Numbered from the stretch's first letter, positions 34,152 through 42,993 are shown. The stretch is 64,000 bases of DNA from Algoriphagus sp. AK58 (GCF_014324365.1 NZ_QEIG01000008.1:791078-855077); one strand, 5' to 3'. The notes: generated by a model not told the origin, from the letters alone. Numbers and translations are program-made.

Positions 34152-34824
34152 GAATCCACACATCCTTCAAGACCTCCATTTGGTCCTTCAGGCTCCTCCT
34201 CCATGGAAATTAAGAGGTGAAGGAATCATTTTGGTGTTCAAGTTCAAAAAGGATTGGGTCGAGGAACACTCGCATCTCCCTGCCCATCTCAAAGGCAAGT
34301 TCAAAGGAGGACTTGGTTATGTGATGCTCGTGGATTACGAAACCTCCCCGGTAGGACCTTATCACGAATTATTGATCATTCCAGGAAAATTCCGGAAAAC
34401 AAAAATGCAGGCCATTACCAAGATTTATGTGGACTCGGAAGCCAGCACACAAAATGGAAGAAACAACTGGGGAATCCCAAAAGAAACACTTCCGATAAAG
34501 TGGAAAAAAGAACCAGAAAAAGACATCATATCTGTTTCTTCAGGAAGCAAAGAGGTTTTTTATGCTGAAATCACAAACGGTGGCCTATCATTCCCTGTTA
34601 CCACTTCTTTTCTTCCTATCCGACTGTGCCAGACCTTAAATAAGGTCAAGTATTATACAAGTCCTTATGGCAGCGGCTGGGGTAAGCTGGCAAAAATCCA
34701 AAGGCTTGACCTAGATCCTAATTTTTTCCCTGACATCCGAGGAATCAAACCTCTCCTGGCTATCAAGGTCAATCCATTCCAAATTAAATTCCCTAAGCCC
34801 ACCTATGGGGATGAAGTCATTTAG
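34144..34824 (+). CDS. Acetoacetate-decarboxylase-like protein
   Basis: A 226-residue cytoplasmic protein with the acetoacetate decarboxylase (ADC) fold pattern: YHELLIIPGKF, then ITKIYVDSEASTQNGRNNWG with IPKETLPIKW. Many ADC-fold proteins are not decarboxylases but lyases or hydratases of small keto compounds, and I cannot confirm the Schiff-base lysine. It overlaps the upstream SDR by 8 bp and the downstream SDR by 20 bp, so the three form one translation-coupled unit. Confidence 0.7.
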   Translation: MHENPHILQDLHLVLQAPPPWKLRGEGIILVFKFKKDWVEEHSHLPAHLKGKFKGGLGYVMLVDYETSPVGPYHELLIIPGKFRKTKMQAITKIYVDSEASTQNGRNNWGIPKETLPIKWKKEPEKDIISVSSGSKEVFYAEITNGGLSFPVTTSFLPIRLCQTLNKVKYYTSPYGSGWGKLAKIQRLDLDPNFFPDIRGIKPLLAIKVNPFQIKFPKPTYGDEVI

Positions 34825-35599
34825 CAATGCTAAGATCATCGTGACCGGTGCTGGATCTGGTATAGGGATGGAGTTGGTAAGAAGCCTGTATCCTTTTTCC
34901 AAAAGAATCTTAGCAGTAGATGTTTCCGAAGAAAAAATAAGGAATCTAAAGTCTGACTTTCCTGATCTCGAAGGATACCTGATCACAGATTTGAGCAAAA
35001 AAGAGGGAAATGAAAAGATTCTTTGTTGGGTGCAAAATGTTTGGCAAGACGTGGATTATTGCTTTGCCAATGCCGGCAGGGCAGAATACCAAGCCGCAGA
35101 AAAACAAAACTGGAAAGAGGCAGAGAGCCTTTTCCAGCTCAATGTTCTATCTCCCATCCAACTTGCCATGGAACTGAAAACCCTTTTTCCCAAATCAGCT
35201 TTTCAGTATGTCATCACCTGTTCGGCTATGGCCTTTTGGCCAGTGCCGGGTTATAGCTTGTATGGTGCCACCAAAGCAGCACTTTTGCAATGGGCGAAGA
35301 CCGTTTGGTCCGAAAAATCCGGAGATTGGCTTAGCTTGGTTTTTCCGATTGCTACTTCCACAGGATTCTTTGCGGCAGCGGGAAATCAAATTCCCAGAGC
35401 TTTTCCCGTTCAAAAACCTGAATTGGTTGCGAATAAGATTCTCCTTGGAGCACAGAAAAGGAAAAGAAAAATCTTCCCATCTCCCATGTTTAAGACCATG
35501 CTTTTATTGGATCGTTTCCTTTTTATGGTTCAGCCATTTTACAAAAGACTAGAATACCATAAATTGAAGAACTGGCTTTCCAAACAAACCGAAAGCTGA
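34805..35599 (+). CDS. Short-chain dehydrogenase/reductase
   Basis: A 264-residue SDR: VTGAGSGIG binding motif, NAGRAEY, Ser in TCSAMAFWPVPG, and YGATK. The C-terminus is longer and basic with a hydrophobic stretch (MLLLDRFLFMVQPFY), as in membrane-associated SDRs acting on lipophilic ketones. It starts 20 bp inside the ADC-like gene (a second ATG at 34811 is possible). With the first SDR and the ADC-like protein it forms a small redox/carbonyl pathway of unknown substrate. Confidence 0.85.
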   Translation: MGMKSFSNAKIIVTGAGSGIGMELVRSLYPFSKRILAVDVSEEKIRNLKSDFPDLEGYLITDLSKKEGNEKILCWVQNVWQDVDYCFANAGRAEYQAAEKQNWKEAESLFQLNVLSPIQLAMELKTLFPKSAFQYVITCSAMAFWPVPGYSLYGATKAALLQWAKTVWSEKSGDWLSLVFPIATSTGFFAAAGNQIPRAFPVQKPELVANKILLGAQKRKRKIFPSPMFKTMLLLDRFLFMVQPFYKRLEYHKLKNWLSKQTES

Positions 35600-35629
35600 A
35601 CAGTTTTATCTCTTCACCACCCTTTGATC

Positions 35630-36289
35630 ATGAAAAAATACCTGTTTTTCCTCCTTACACTGGTGTTGGCTAATGCATGCCAGCAAAAACCTGAGCTTCC
35701 CGATACCTTACCTTTCAGGGTCGCGAAAGCCTATGGATTCGAAAACTTTGACCAAATTAAGTCCATTGCCTACACGTGGAATGTACAACGCGATTCCGTG
35801 AATGTGGTCTCCAGAGACTGGAAGTGGAACATCAAAGACAGCACAGTCTATTACTCGGGTCCAGACACTACATTCACTTACAGCCTCACTGCTGATTCTC
35901 TTCCAAAACAAGACGGGGCCTTTATTAATGATAAATACTGGGCGATGATGCCATTTCAGCTGGCTTGGGATTCAGGGTATACCCATGAAATTTCCGAAAA
36001 TGTTCCGTCTCCGATTAAGGGTACAAATTCAACCAAGCTGACCATCGTTTACAATTCGGGTGAACCCAAAGCGCCGGGAATGGGCTATACTCCCGGGGAT
36101 GCCTATGATTTGTACATCGATGAAAACAATATGATTCTTGAGTGGACCTTTAGAAGAGGAAATGGTGCTGAAGGCCGCACCTGGACTTGGGAAAATGTAG
36201 GTCAGTTTGGTCCTATCAAGCTCGCTCAGGATCACATGGGGCAAGATGGAAATCGCTTCATCTGGCTGACCAACGTCAAAGTAGAATAG
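35630..36289 (+). CDS. Unknown exported lipoprotein
   Basis: A 219-residue lipoprotein. The ATG at 35630 gives the signal MKKYLFFLLTLVLANAC (Cys17). The mature part is beta-rich with many aromatic residues (RDWKWNIKDSTVYYSGPDTT, KYWAMMPFQLAWDSGYTHEI). I do not recognise a named family, though similar heme-like or LolA-like lipoproteins of about 220 residues are frequent in Cytophagales. It is followed by a strong terminator and is probably a single gene or the end of the SDR unit. Confidence 0.65.
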   Translation: MKKYLFFLLTLVLANACQQKPELPDTLPFRVAKAYGFENFDQIKSIAYTWNVQRDSVNVVSRDWKWNIKDSTVYYSGPDTTFTYSLTADSLPKQDGAFINDKYWAMMPFQLAWDSGYTHEISENVPSPIKGTNSTKLTIVYNSGEPKAPGMGYTPGDAYDLYIDENNMILEWTFRRGNGAEGRTWTWENVGQFGPIKLAQDHMGQDGNRFIWLTNVKVE

Positions 36290-36315
36290 TTTCTTTTGAG
36301 AGAAAAGGAATTCTG

Positions 36316-36347
36316 GCCGTGGGTATTTATTGCTCACGGCTTTTTTT
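36316..36347 (+). terminator. Terminator after the unknown lipoprotein
   Basis: GCCGTG pairs with CACGGC around a 13-nt loop, followed by seven T residues. Confidence 0.85.
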
Positions 36348-36376
36348 ACTTTTAATCCTAGTCAAATCTCCCCAAC

Positions 36377-37258
36377 ATGAACAGAAGAAAATTTATCCAC
36401 TCATCTGGAGCACTGATTGGAGCAGGAATGCTTGCCAATCCTTTGGACACCTTTTCATTCTCCCCAAAAAAATCCTGGACGGTGGGAGAAATCATGGACA
36501 CCTTTATTGCTCAGGTTCCGAACGCTCCCTTTGCACAAACGGTAGATACCATCAAGGTAGGTTCTAGAGACACCGTAGTGACCGGGGTGGTGACCACGAT
36601 GTTTACGACCATGGAAATCATCCACAAAGCCATCGAAGTCAAAGCCAATCTGATCATTCCACATGAACCTACTTTCTTTTCTGGACAAGATGACACAGAT
36701 TATCTGCAAAATGACCCCGTGTTTCGTGCAAAGTATGACTTGATGGAGAAAAACGGCATAACTTTGTGGAGAAATCACGACTATGTTCACCGAATGCAAG
36801 ATGACGGAGTGCGTGTCGGAGTGGTAGGAGATTTGGGATGGAATGAGTATTACACCCCTGGAAGCCGGATTTTGACTATCCCCAAGACAGATCTTCGGAG
36901 CCTGATCAATCACATCAAAACTAAACTGGGTGTACCGGCCATGCGCTACGTGGGAGACTTGAATCAGTCTTGTGAAAAAGTTCTCTTGTTACCCGGCGCA
37001 GTTGGTGGACGATTGCAGATCACTCAAATCATGGAGCATAGACCAGACGTATTGGTCTGCGGAGAGTCCAACGAATGGGAAACTCCCGAGTACGTAAGGG
37101 CTGCCAACGAAATCGGGATGAAGCTTTCTATGATCGAGATCGGGCACTCTGCCAGCGAAGAAGGCGGATCTGAATTTTTGAAAAACTGGCTCAATCAACA
37201 CATGCCCGGATTGCCGGTGTTTCATATTCCCTCAGGAAATTCATTGCAGACCTTGTGA
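36377..37258 (+). CDS. Exported Nif3-like dinuclear metal-centre protein
   Basis: A 293-residue protein with a twin-arginine-like signal (MNRRKFIHSSGALIGAGMLA), so probably exported folded. The body shows the Nif3/DUF34 metal sites: the HEPTFF segment, NHDYVHR, and near the end EIGHSASE. Most Nif3 proteins are cytoplasmic, so the Tat signal is unusual. The metal-dependent function of the family is debated. It is flanked by terminators on both sides. Confidence 0.8.
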   Translation: MNRRKFIHSSGALIGAGMLANPLDTFSFSPKKSWTVGEIMDTFIAQVPNAPFAQTVDTIKVGSRDTVVTGVVTTMFTTMEIIHKAIEVKANLIIPHEPTFFSGQDDTDYLQNDPVFRAKYDLMEKNGITLWRNHDYVHRMQDDGVRVGVVGDLGWNEYYTPGSRILTIPKTDLRSLINHIKTKLGVPAMRYVGDLNQSCEKVLLLPGAVGGRLQITQIMEHRPDVLVCGESNEWETPEYVRAANEIGMKLSMIEIGHSASEEGGSEFLKNWLNQHMPGLPVFHIPSGNSLQTL

Positions 37259-37263
37259 AACAT

Positions 37264-37300
37264 AAAAATGCCCCCATAAAGTGTCTAACTTTTTGGGGGC
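37264..37300 (-). terminator. Terminator for the minus-strand coiled-coil lipoprotein
   Basis: GCCCCC/GGGGGC stem with inner AAGT/ACTT pairing. Read on the minus strand it is followed by ATTTTTATG, so it ends the transcript of the gene at 37340-37759. It lies 12 bp after the convergent Nif3-like gene and may serve both. Confidence 0.65.
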
Positions 37301-37339
37301 AAATCATCAGATCGGCTTTTTGGTCCAAATCGTTTTGGA

Positions 37340-37759
37340 TCAGTTCTTTTTGAAAAGATCTTCTACGTTGGATTTCAGGTCATTCCATTCTTTTTCGATG
37401 TCTTTGGAGGTCTTTTTTGCTGCGGATTTGACATCCTTCCAAGTGTTTTCGGTAGCCTTTTCTACGTCTTTCAATGCCTTTTCCACTTCAGACTTTTCAT
37501 CTTTGAGTTCCTTTTCTGCCTGTTCGAGTTCAGCTTTCATTTCTTCAGTAGCTTCTTCCTTTTTGGCTTTCAACTCTTCGATTTTCTGGTCGATCTCGGA
37601 TTGCAGGTCCTCCAGTTCAGACTTGAGTTCCTTTCGCTCGTTTTCAAATTCGGCTTCGATAGTTTCCACTTGATCAGATTCTTTTTGAGTTCCTTCGCAG
37701 GAAAAAAGAAAGGTCGCCAAAAAGGCAAGTCCTAAAATGCTGATTGATTTGATGTTCAT
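37340..37759 (-). CDS. Small coiled-coil lipoprotein
   Basis: A 139-residue lipoprotein. The ATG at 37759 opens MNIKSISILGLAFLATFLFSC (Cys21); a longer reading to 37942 adds 61 implausible residues. The mature part is almost entirely charged heptads (ERKELKSELEDLQSEIDQKI and on), so a helical rod or coiled coil, ending in a lysine-rich NDLKSNVEDLFKKN. Likely a periplasmic spacer or cell-envelope tether; function unknown. It faces the convergent Nif3-like gene. Confidence 0.75.
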   Translation of the reverse strand: MNIKSISILGLAFLATFLFSCEGTQKESDQVETIEAEFENERKELKSELEDLQSEIDQKIEELKAKKEEATEEMKAELEQAEKELKDEKSEVEKALKDVEKATENTWKDVKSAAKKTSKDIEKEWNDLKSNVEDLFKKN

Positions 37760-37889
37760 AAGTAAAGTGATTTGGTAAAACAGTTTTTGCCTTAAAGGGC
37801 AATCCCTGTGCCATTGGTGGGAATTGGTTGGTATTTGGAGAAATACGAGATGGGAAATAGGTTTGGGATTGTTCAGGGAATCAAATAAA

Positions 37890-38150
37890 GGAATTAAATA
37901 CAGCCCCCCCCTTTGGGGCTCTGGTTCGATTTTTTTCCTCAAAGCCCCAAATTCAATTTGGGGCTAGAACAGTTCGCACCTTTGGGGCTCTGCTTTGAAG
38001 AATGGGTTTTTAAAATTAATGACAAAGGCATTTTTTGTATTAGCCCAGAATTCAATTCTGGGTTTTAAAATCAAATTTGTATTTTCAAGAGTGCCAAAGG
38101 CCTGCCTGTCCGGCAAAGGCAGGCACGATCTGTAATCCATTTTTCAATCC
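37890..38150. repeat. Palindrome array left of the REP-associated transposase
   Basis: Fills most of the 406-bp gap before the transposase gene. It includes CCCCAAATTCAATTTGGGG (about 37944-37962), GCCCAGAATTCAATTCTGGG (38043-38062) and a GTGCC...GGCAC element (38091-38134) interrupted by a 23-bp nested palindrome. The same motifs, in the same order, recur on the right side of the transposase. Confidence 0.75.
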
Positions 38151-38165
38151 TAAATTTTTCAAATC

Positions 38166-38594
38166 ATGCCTCAGTCCCTAGCCAAAGTGTACCTCCACAT
38201 CGTTTTTTCGACCAAAAACAGAATTTCGATAATCCAAGATGAAGTCAGACCCCATGCGCAAGCCTATTTTGTCCAAGTCGGCGCCAACCTTGGAAGCTTT
38301 ACAGAAGAAATATTTATGATGCCGGATCACATTCACTGGCTTTGTACCCTGCCGAGAACAATCACTATTGCGGATTTGGTTAAGAATGTGAAAATCTCCA
38401 GTTCAATCAAATACAAAGAATTGATCCACCGAGATTTCGAATGGCAAAAGGGTTATGGCGCATTTTCAGTCAGCCAATCCAAATTGCAAACCGTCAAAAG
38501 GTATATCCAAAATCAGAAACAGCATCATCAAAAATTAGATTTCCAGGCCGAGTATCGAAGAGTATCGAAGGTTTTTGGAGGAATGTCAAATTGA
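38166..38594 (+). CDS. REP-associated tyrosine transposase (Y1/IS200-like), frameshifted at the end
   Basis: A 142-residue HUH-superfamily single-strand DNA transposase. The HUH motif is His55-Ile-His57 (PDHIHWLC) and the catalytic tyrosine is Tyr113 (VKRYIQNQKQHH). Relatives end with an EYRRFLEE...EYDEKFVWD tail. Here a perfect 10-bp tandem duplication (AGTATCGAAG at 38551-38560 and 38561-38570) shifts the frame after Arg131 and ends the protein at 38594; removing one copy restores that tail and a stop at 38620-38622, giving 148 residues. The catalytic core is intact, so activity may or may not survive. Palindrome arrays flank it on both sides. Confidence 0.85.
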   Translation: MPQSLAKVYLHIVFSTKNRISIIQDEVRPHAQAYFVQVGANLGSFTEEIFMMPDHIHWLCTLPRTITIADLVKNVKISSSIKYKELIHRDFEWQKGYGAFSVSQSKLQTVKRYIQNQKQHHQKLDFQAEYRRVSKVFGGMSN

Positions 38595-38639
38595 ATATGA
38601 TGAAAAATTTGTTTGGGATTGATTGGTGAATAAAACACA

Positions 38640-38860
38640 GATCGCCCCGTTGGGGCTCTGGATTCTATCATACATTCAATTCCCCAAATTGAATTTGGGG
38701 CTGTAACAGATTGCGCCTTCAGCGCAATTGGTAATTCAATCGGATTTTGGAAAAGTGCCAAAGGCACGTCCTTTAAATGCCCAGAATTCAATTCTGGGTT
38801 TAAAATCAATTTTGTATTTTCAACGAGTGCCAACGGCACGATCTGTATCTGATTTTATTT
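38640..38860. repeat. Palindrome array right of the REP-associated transposase
   Basis: Mirrors the left array in direct orientation: CCCCAAATTGAATTTGGGG, GCCCAGAATTCAATTCTGGG (38779-38798) and GAGTGCCAACGGCACGATCT (38825-38844). Together with the left side it frames the transposase gene in the arrangement known for REP/BIME-generating units. Confidence 0.75.
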
Positions 38861-38925
38861 CCAATATCCTTGGATTAAAAATAACCAACCTTGCCCCCTC
38901 CCGCTTTTTCCGCTATTTTCCATCC

Positions 38926-40215
38926 ATGAAAAAAATCACCTTCTTCCTGATTTTAGCGATAGCGCCTCTTTTCTCTTTTGCCCAGCAAAAACTCAACAAA
39001 GACGAACAAAAACTGATCGAACTGATCGATAAAAACTACAAGGAAACCCTAGCCATCCTTGAGGAAGTCATCAATATCAACTCAGGTTCTTTGAACAAAG
39101 AAGGCGTACGGGAAGTCGGCCGGGTCTTCGAACGGGAATTTCAAAAAATCGGCTTCCAAACCGAATGGATCGAGCTCCCAGCCGAGGTAAACCGTGCCGG
39201 GCATTTTGTGGCTACCCGCAAAGGAACCAAAGGCAAAAAACTTTTCCTGATCGGGCATTTGGATACGGTTTTTGAGAAGGATATGCCCTTCACTCCTTTT
39301 TCCTACCTCAATGACAGCACGGCCACAGGCCAAGGTGCCAATGACATGAAAGGCGGCGATGTATTGGTGTTGGCCAGCTTGAAAGCCATGCACCAATTGG
39401 GACTGCTTGATGACCGTACGATTACCGTGTATTTCAATGGGGACGAAGAAAGCTCAGGCAACGCCGAACTCTCCAGAAAGGACTTTATCGAGCGCGCCAA
39501 GCAGCACGATATCGCTTTGGGCTATGAGACTGCTCAAGGATTCTCTACGGCAACCGTTGCCCGACGAGGGGCTGGAGGCTGGACTCTGAAAACCAGCGGA
39601 AAGCAAGGCCATTCCAGTGGGGTTTTTGGTCAAAATGCAGGTTATGGAGCGATCTATGAAGCCGCTCGAATCCTGAATGAGTTCCGCGAAGCCTTAGCAG
39701 GTGAAAAATACCTGACCTTCAATCCGGGACAATTTATAGGAGGATCGGATGTGATTTTGGATCAAACCTCCGGAGCAGGAACAGCATTGGGTAAAACCAA
39801 TATCGTAGCCCGAGAAGCTGTAGTTACCGGCGATTTGAGATTTTTGGGAGAAGCCCAGAAAGAAGCCGCACGAGCCAAAATGCGGGAAATAGTTGCTAAA
39901 AACCTCCATCAAACTGACGCGGAAATCACCTTCTACGACTACATCCCTTCCATGGAGCCAACGGAAGGGAATTATGTCTTGGCGGAATTCCTAAGCCAAG
40001 TCAGTCAGGATATGGGGTATGGCCCTGTGAAGCCCGGAGATCCGGGAAGCCGAGGTGCCGGAGACATTTCCTTTGTGGCTGAGTTTATGGATTGTCTGGA
40101 TGGCTTGGGGGCTTCGGGCACAGGTGCACACGCTCCGGGAGAAACCATCAACATGAAGCAATTCCCCGATTTGATCAAAAGAAACACCATCTTCTTATAC
40201 CGATTGACCCGATAA
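38926..40215 (+). CDS. Exported M20 family metallopeptidase
   Basis: A 429-residue enzyme from the ATG at 38926 with signal MKKITFFLILAIAPLFSFA; an upstream reading from 38728 runs through the repeat array and is rejected. Zinc-site motifs are LIGHLDTVF, TGQGANDMKGG and NGDEESSGN, with late GDPGSRGAGDISFVA. It resembles the glutamate-carboxypeptidase (CPG2-like) branch of M20, acting on small peptides or N-acyl amino acids in the periplasm. The amylase gene follows after 9 bp, so they share an operon. Confidence 0.88.
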   Translation: MKKITFFLILAIAPLFSFAQQKLNKDEQKLIELIDKNYKETLAILEEVININSGSLNKEGVREVGRVFEREFQKIGFQTEWIELPAEVNRAGHFVATRKGTKGKKLFLIGHLDTVFEKDMPFTPFSYLNDSTATGQGANDMKGGDVLVLASLKAMHQLGLLDDRTITVYFNGDEESSGNAELSRKDFIERAKQHDIALGYETAQGFSTATVARRGAGGWTLKTSGKQGHSSGVFGQNAGYGAIYEAARILNEFREALAGEKYLTFNPGQFIGGSDVILDQTSGAGTALGKTNIVAREAVVTGDLRFLGEAQKEAARAKMREIVAKNLHQTDAEITFYDYIPSMEPTEGNYVLAEFLSQVSQDMGYGPVKPGDPGSRGAGDISFVAEFMDCLDGLGASGTGAHAPGETINMKQFPDLIKRNTIFLYRLTR

Positions 40216-40224
40216 CCTTTTAGC

Positions 40225-42084
40225 ATGAAGAAATTTTTAACGACAGCGGTTTTGGTGGCAGCAGCACTTTCCTGCCAAGCACCAAAGCCTCAAGAATCCG
40301 AACCTATGAAACCCCAAAAAATCGTCGTTTATCAGGTCTTTACCCGTCTTTTTGGCAATACGAATACTACCAACAAACCTTGGGGAACCAAGGAAGAAAA
40401 CGGTGTCGGCAAGTTCAACGATTTTACGGATACCGCTTTGGAGGAGATCAAGAAGCTCGGGGTATCACACATCTGGTACACGGGTGTACCTCACCATGGA
40501 GTGATTGGGGATTTTCCAGAAATCGGGGTGAGTTCAGACGATCCGGATGTGATCAAAGGTCGGGCAGGTTCGCCCTATGCCGTTCGGGATTACTATCAGG
40601 TCAATCCCGACTTGGCGGTGGATGTGACCAAACGAATGGAGGAATTCGAAGCGCTGATCGCCCGCACGCACAAGCACGACATGAAGGTGATTATTGACAT
40701 CGTACCCAATCACGTGTCTCGCTTTTATGAGGGGAAAAACAATCCCGCCGGAGTTCGTGACTTTGGGGCAGACGATGACCAAACGGTCGAATACACCAAA
40801 AACAATAATTTCTACTACATCCCCGGAAAGGCCTTTTCAGTACCCGAACCCAAAAATGGCTATCAGCCTTTAGGTGGAGAAAAGCATCCCTTGGCCGATG
40901 GAAAATTTGACGAAAACCCAGCCAAATGGACGGGCAACGGTTCCCGATTGGCTCAACCTGACTTCTACGACTGGTACGAGACGGTCAAGATCAATTATGG
41001 AGTAAGTCCTGATGGGAAAAAGGATTTTGACGAGTTGCCTTCTGGAGCTGAAAAATTAGATTGGAAAGCGCATTATGACTTTTGGCAGGGCAAAGACGTG
41101 CCGGATTCCTGGAAAAAATTCAAGGACATCACCCAATTTTGGCTGGGCAAAGGCGTGGACGGCTTCCGATTTGACATGGCCGAGATGGTTCCGGTGGAGT
41201 TTTGGTCCTACCTCAATTCCCATATCAAAATGACCAATCCGGAGGCTTTCTTATTGGCGGAAGTTTACAACCCGAGTTTGTATCGGGATTACATCCACAA
41301 GGGAAAAATGGATTACCTCTACGATAAGGTAGAGCTATACGATACGCTGAAGCATATTATTCAGGGTCATGGATCTACGGATAATCTGGTGCCGATTCTG
41401 GAAGGACTGAAAGACATTGAGCACCACATGCTCCACTTCCTGGAAAACCACGACGAGCAGCGAATTGCCAGCCCAGAGTTTGCGGGAAATCCCTGGAAAG
41501 CCATGCCTGCGATGGTGGTTTCTGCTACAGTTTCGACTTCCCCAACCATGATTTATTTCGGACAGGAAGTGGGTGAGCCTGGGGCTGAGGATGCGGGTTT
41601 TGGCGACCCTAGCCGCACTTCCATCTTTGATTACATCGGGGTACCGCAGCATCAGAAATGGATGAATGGAGGCAAATTTGACGGAGGACAGCTGTCGGAA
41701 AATGAAAAGGCGCTGAGAAACTATTATTCCGAAGTACTCAACTTCACCCGCAACAGTTCGGCACTGATGGGAGAGTATATAGAATTACATTCCTTCAACC
41801 GATCTCAAAACCCAGCCTATACCAACAAATCCTTCGCTTTTGCCCGATGGGATGAAAGCCAAAAGCTGATCGTAGTGACCAACTTCGATGAATTCCAAAC
41901 GGTGAAAACGACGCTCAAACTTTCTCCGGAACTGCTCAAGACATGGAACTTGGCAATTGGCGAAAGGGAGATCAGAGAGGTCATGTTTGGGAAGAAAAAG
42001 ACCAAGCTTCGGGTCACCGACACTGGGGCAGAGATCGATTTGGATTTTGGTCCTTGGGAATCGGCGGTGTTTGAGGTGAGGTAG
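40225..42084 (+). CDS. GH13 family alpha-amylase-like lipoprotein
   Basis: A 619-residue lipoprotein (MKKFLTTAVLVAAALSC, Cys17). GH13 signatures in order: the DIVPNHVSRFY strand, GVDGFRFDMAEM with the nucleophile Asp, LLAEVYNP with the acid/base Glu, and HFLENHDEQRIAS with the third carboxylate. It would cleave or transfer alpha-glucosidic bonds at the cell surface or in the periplasm. The subfamily is not clear from sequence. It is coupled to the upstream M20 peptidase (9-bp gap). Confidence 0.9.
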   Translation: MKKFLTTAVLVAAALSCQAPKPQESEPMKPQKIVVYQVFTRLFGNTNTTNKPWGTKEENGVGKFNDFTDTALEEIKKLGVSHIWYTGVPHHGVIGDFPEIGVSSDDPDVIKGRAGSPYAVRDYYQVNPDLAVDVTKRMEEFEALIARTHKHDMKVIIDIVPNHVSRFYEGKNNPAGVRDFGADDDQTVEYTKNNNFYYIPGKAFSVPEPKNGYQPLGGEKHPLADGKFDENPAKWTGNGSRLAQPDFYDWYETVKINYGVSPDGKKDFDELPSGAEKLDWKAHYDFWQGKDVPDSWKKFKDITQFWLGKGVDGFRFDMAEMVPVEFWSYLNSHIKMTNPEAFLLAEVYNPSLYRDYIHKGKMDYLYDKVELYDTLKHIIQGHGSTDNLVPILEGLKDIEHHMLHFLENHDEQRIASPEFAGNPWKAMPAMVVSATVSTSPTMIYFGQEVGEPGAEDAGFGDPSRTSIFDYIGVPQHQKWMNGGKFDGGQLSENEKALRNYYSEVLNFTRNSSALMGEYIELHSFNRSQNPAYTNKSFAFARWDESQKLIVVTNFDEFQTVKTTLKLSPELLKTWNLAIGEREIREVMFGKKKTKLRVTDTGAEIDLDFGPWESAVFEVR

Positions 42085-42192
42085 TTTAAATGCTTGGAGG
42101 TTGGGAAGTATGGAAGTTTGAATGAAAAGATGTCAATTTTCTGTTTCTCCCAAAGTCAATCTTAGAATGCTTAGAATTTTAGAAACCGAATA

Positions 42193-42993
42193 ATGCCCCG
42201 AAAGAGAAAGTCCGGTCCTTGGATTGGGATCAGCTTGTTGATTATTGCTGTGGCTTTGGGTTCGGGTTATTTGGTGACAAAATTCCGTCGGCAACTCGAT
42301 CAGCGATGGAGCGATTACACCCGAAAAGCGCCTCCATTTACCGAAGCCTTGAAGTTTGATCACGTGTTTTCCAATTTTCAGGATGGAATTCTTGGAATCG
42401 ATGTGTCTGAATATCAAGGAAGGATTGACTTTGCCGGTTTGCAACTCCAACTTCAAAATCGGCAAATTGAGTTTGTATTCGTACGGGCCACCATGGGAAA
42501 GGATGGAAAAGATTCCCGCTTTAAGCAAAATTGGGAGGGTTTTCGGCCCCTTCCCATCAAGCGAGGAGCTTATCACTATTATCGCCCCAATGAAAACAGT
42601 ACGCTCCAGGCTCAGAATTTCATCAAAACTGCCCAACTCAAATCAGGGGACCTAATCCCTGTCTTGGACATCGAAAAGCACAGCACCATCCAGTCTCGGG
42701 ACAAACTTCGGGAGGGGCTCAAAAACTGGCTGAAGATTATTGAAGAACACTATGGTGTCAAGCCGATGATCTACACCGGAGATCGGTTTTTCTGGGAAGT
42801 GCTGCACAACCGTGGATTCGATGCGTACCCGATATGGGTGGCCAATTACAACCCGATCATGGAACCTGAAACTGAAGACTGGACCATCTGGCAATTTTCT
42901 GAAAAGGGAAGCTTACCCGGAATCGGGGAGAAAATCGATTTGAATTTGTTGGTAGGGGGAAAAGGCAGGTTGGAAGAGTTAGTGATTCCATAG
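42193..42993 (+). CDS. GH25 family muramidase, membrane-anchored
   Basis: A 266-residue protein with one N-terminal membrane segment (WIGISLLIIAVALGSGYLV) and no lipobox. The GH25 barrel begins GIDVSEYQGRIDF and carries the catalytic Asp/Glu pair in PVLDIEKH, with IYTGDRFFW and DWTIWQFSEKG later. It should hydrolyse the muramic-acid linkage of peptidoglycan in the periplasm. It stands alone, with AT-rich spacers on both sides. Confidence 0.9.
   Translation: MPRKRKSGPWIGISLLIIAVALGSGYLVTKFRRQLDQRWSDYTRKAPPFTEALKFDHVFSNFQDGILGIDVSEYQGRIDFAGLQLQLQNRQIEFVFVRATMGKDGKDSRFKQNWEGFRPLPIKRGAYHYYRPNENSTLQAQNFIKTAQLKSGDLIPVLDIEKHSTIQSRDKLREGLKNWLKIIEEHYGVKPMIYTGDRFFWEVLHNRGFDAYPIWVANYNPIMEPETEDWTIWQFSEKGSLPGIGEKIDLNLLVGGKGRLEELVIP

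Noticed and set aside
38728..38925. N-terminal extension of the M20 peptidase
   Set aside because: It lies in the palindrome array; a clear signal peptide starts at 38926.
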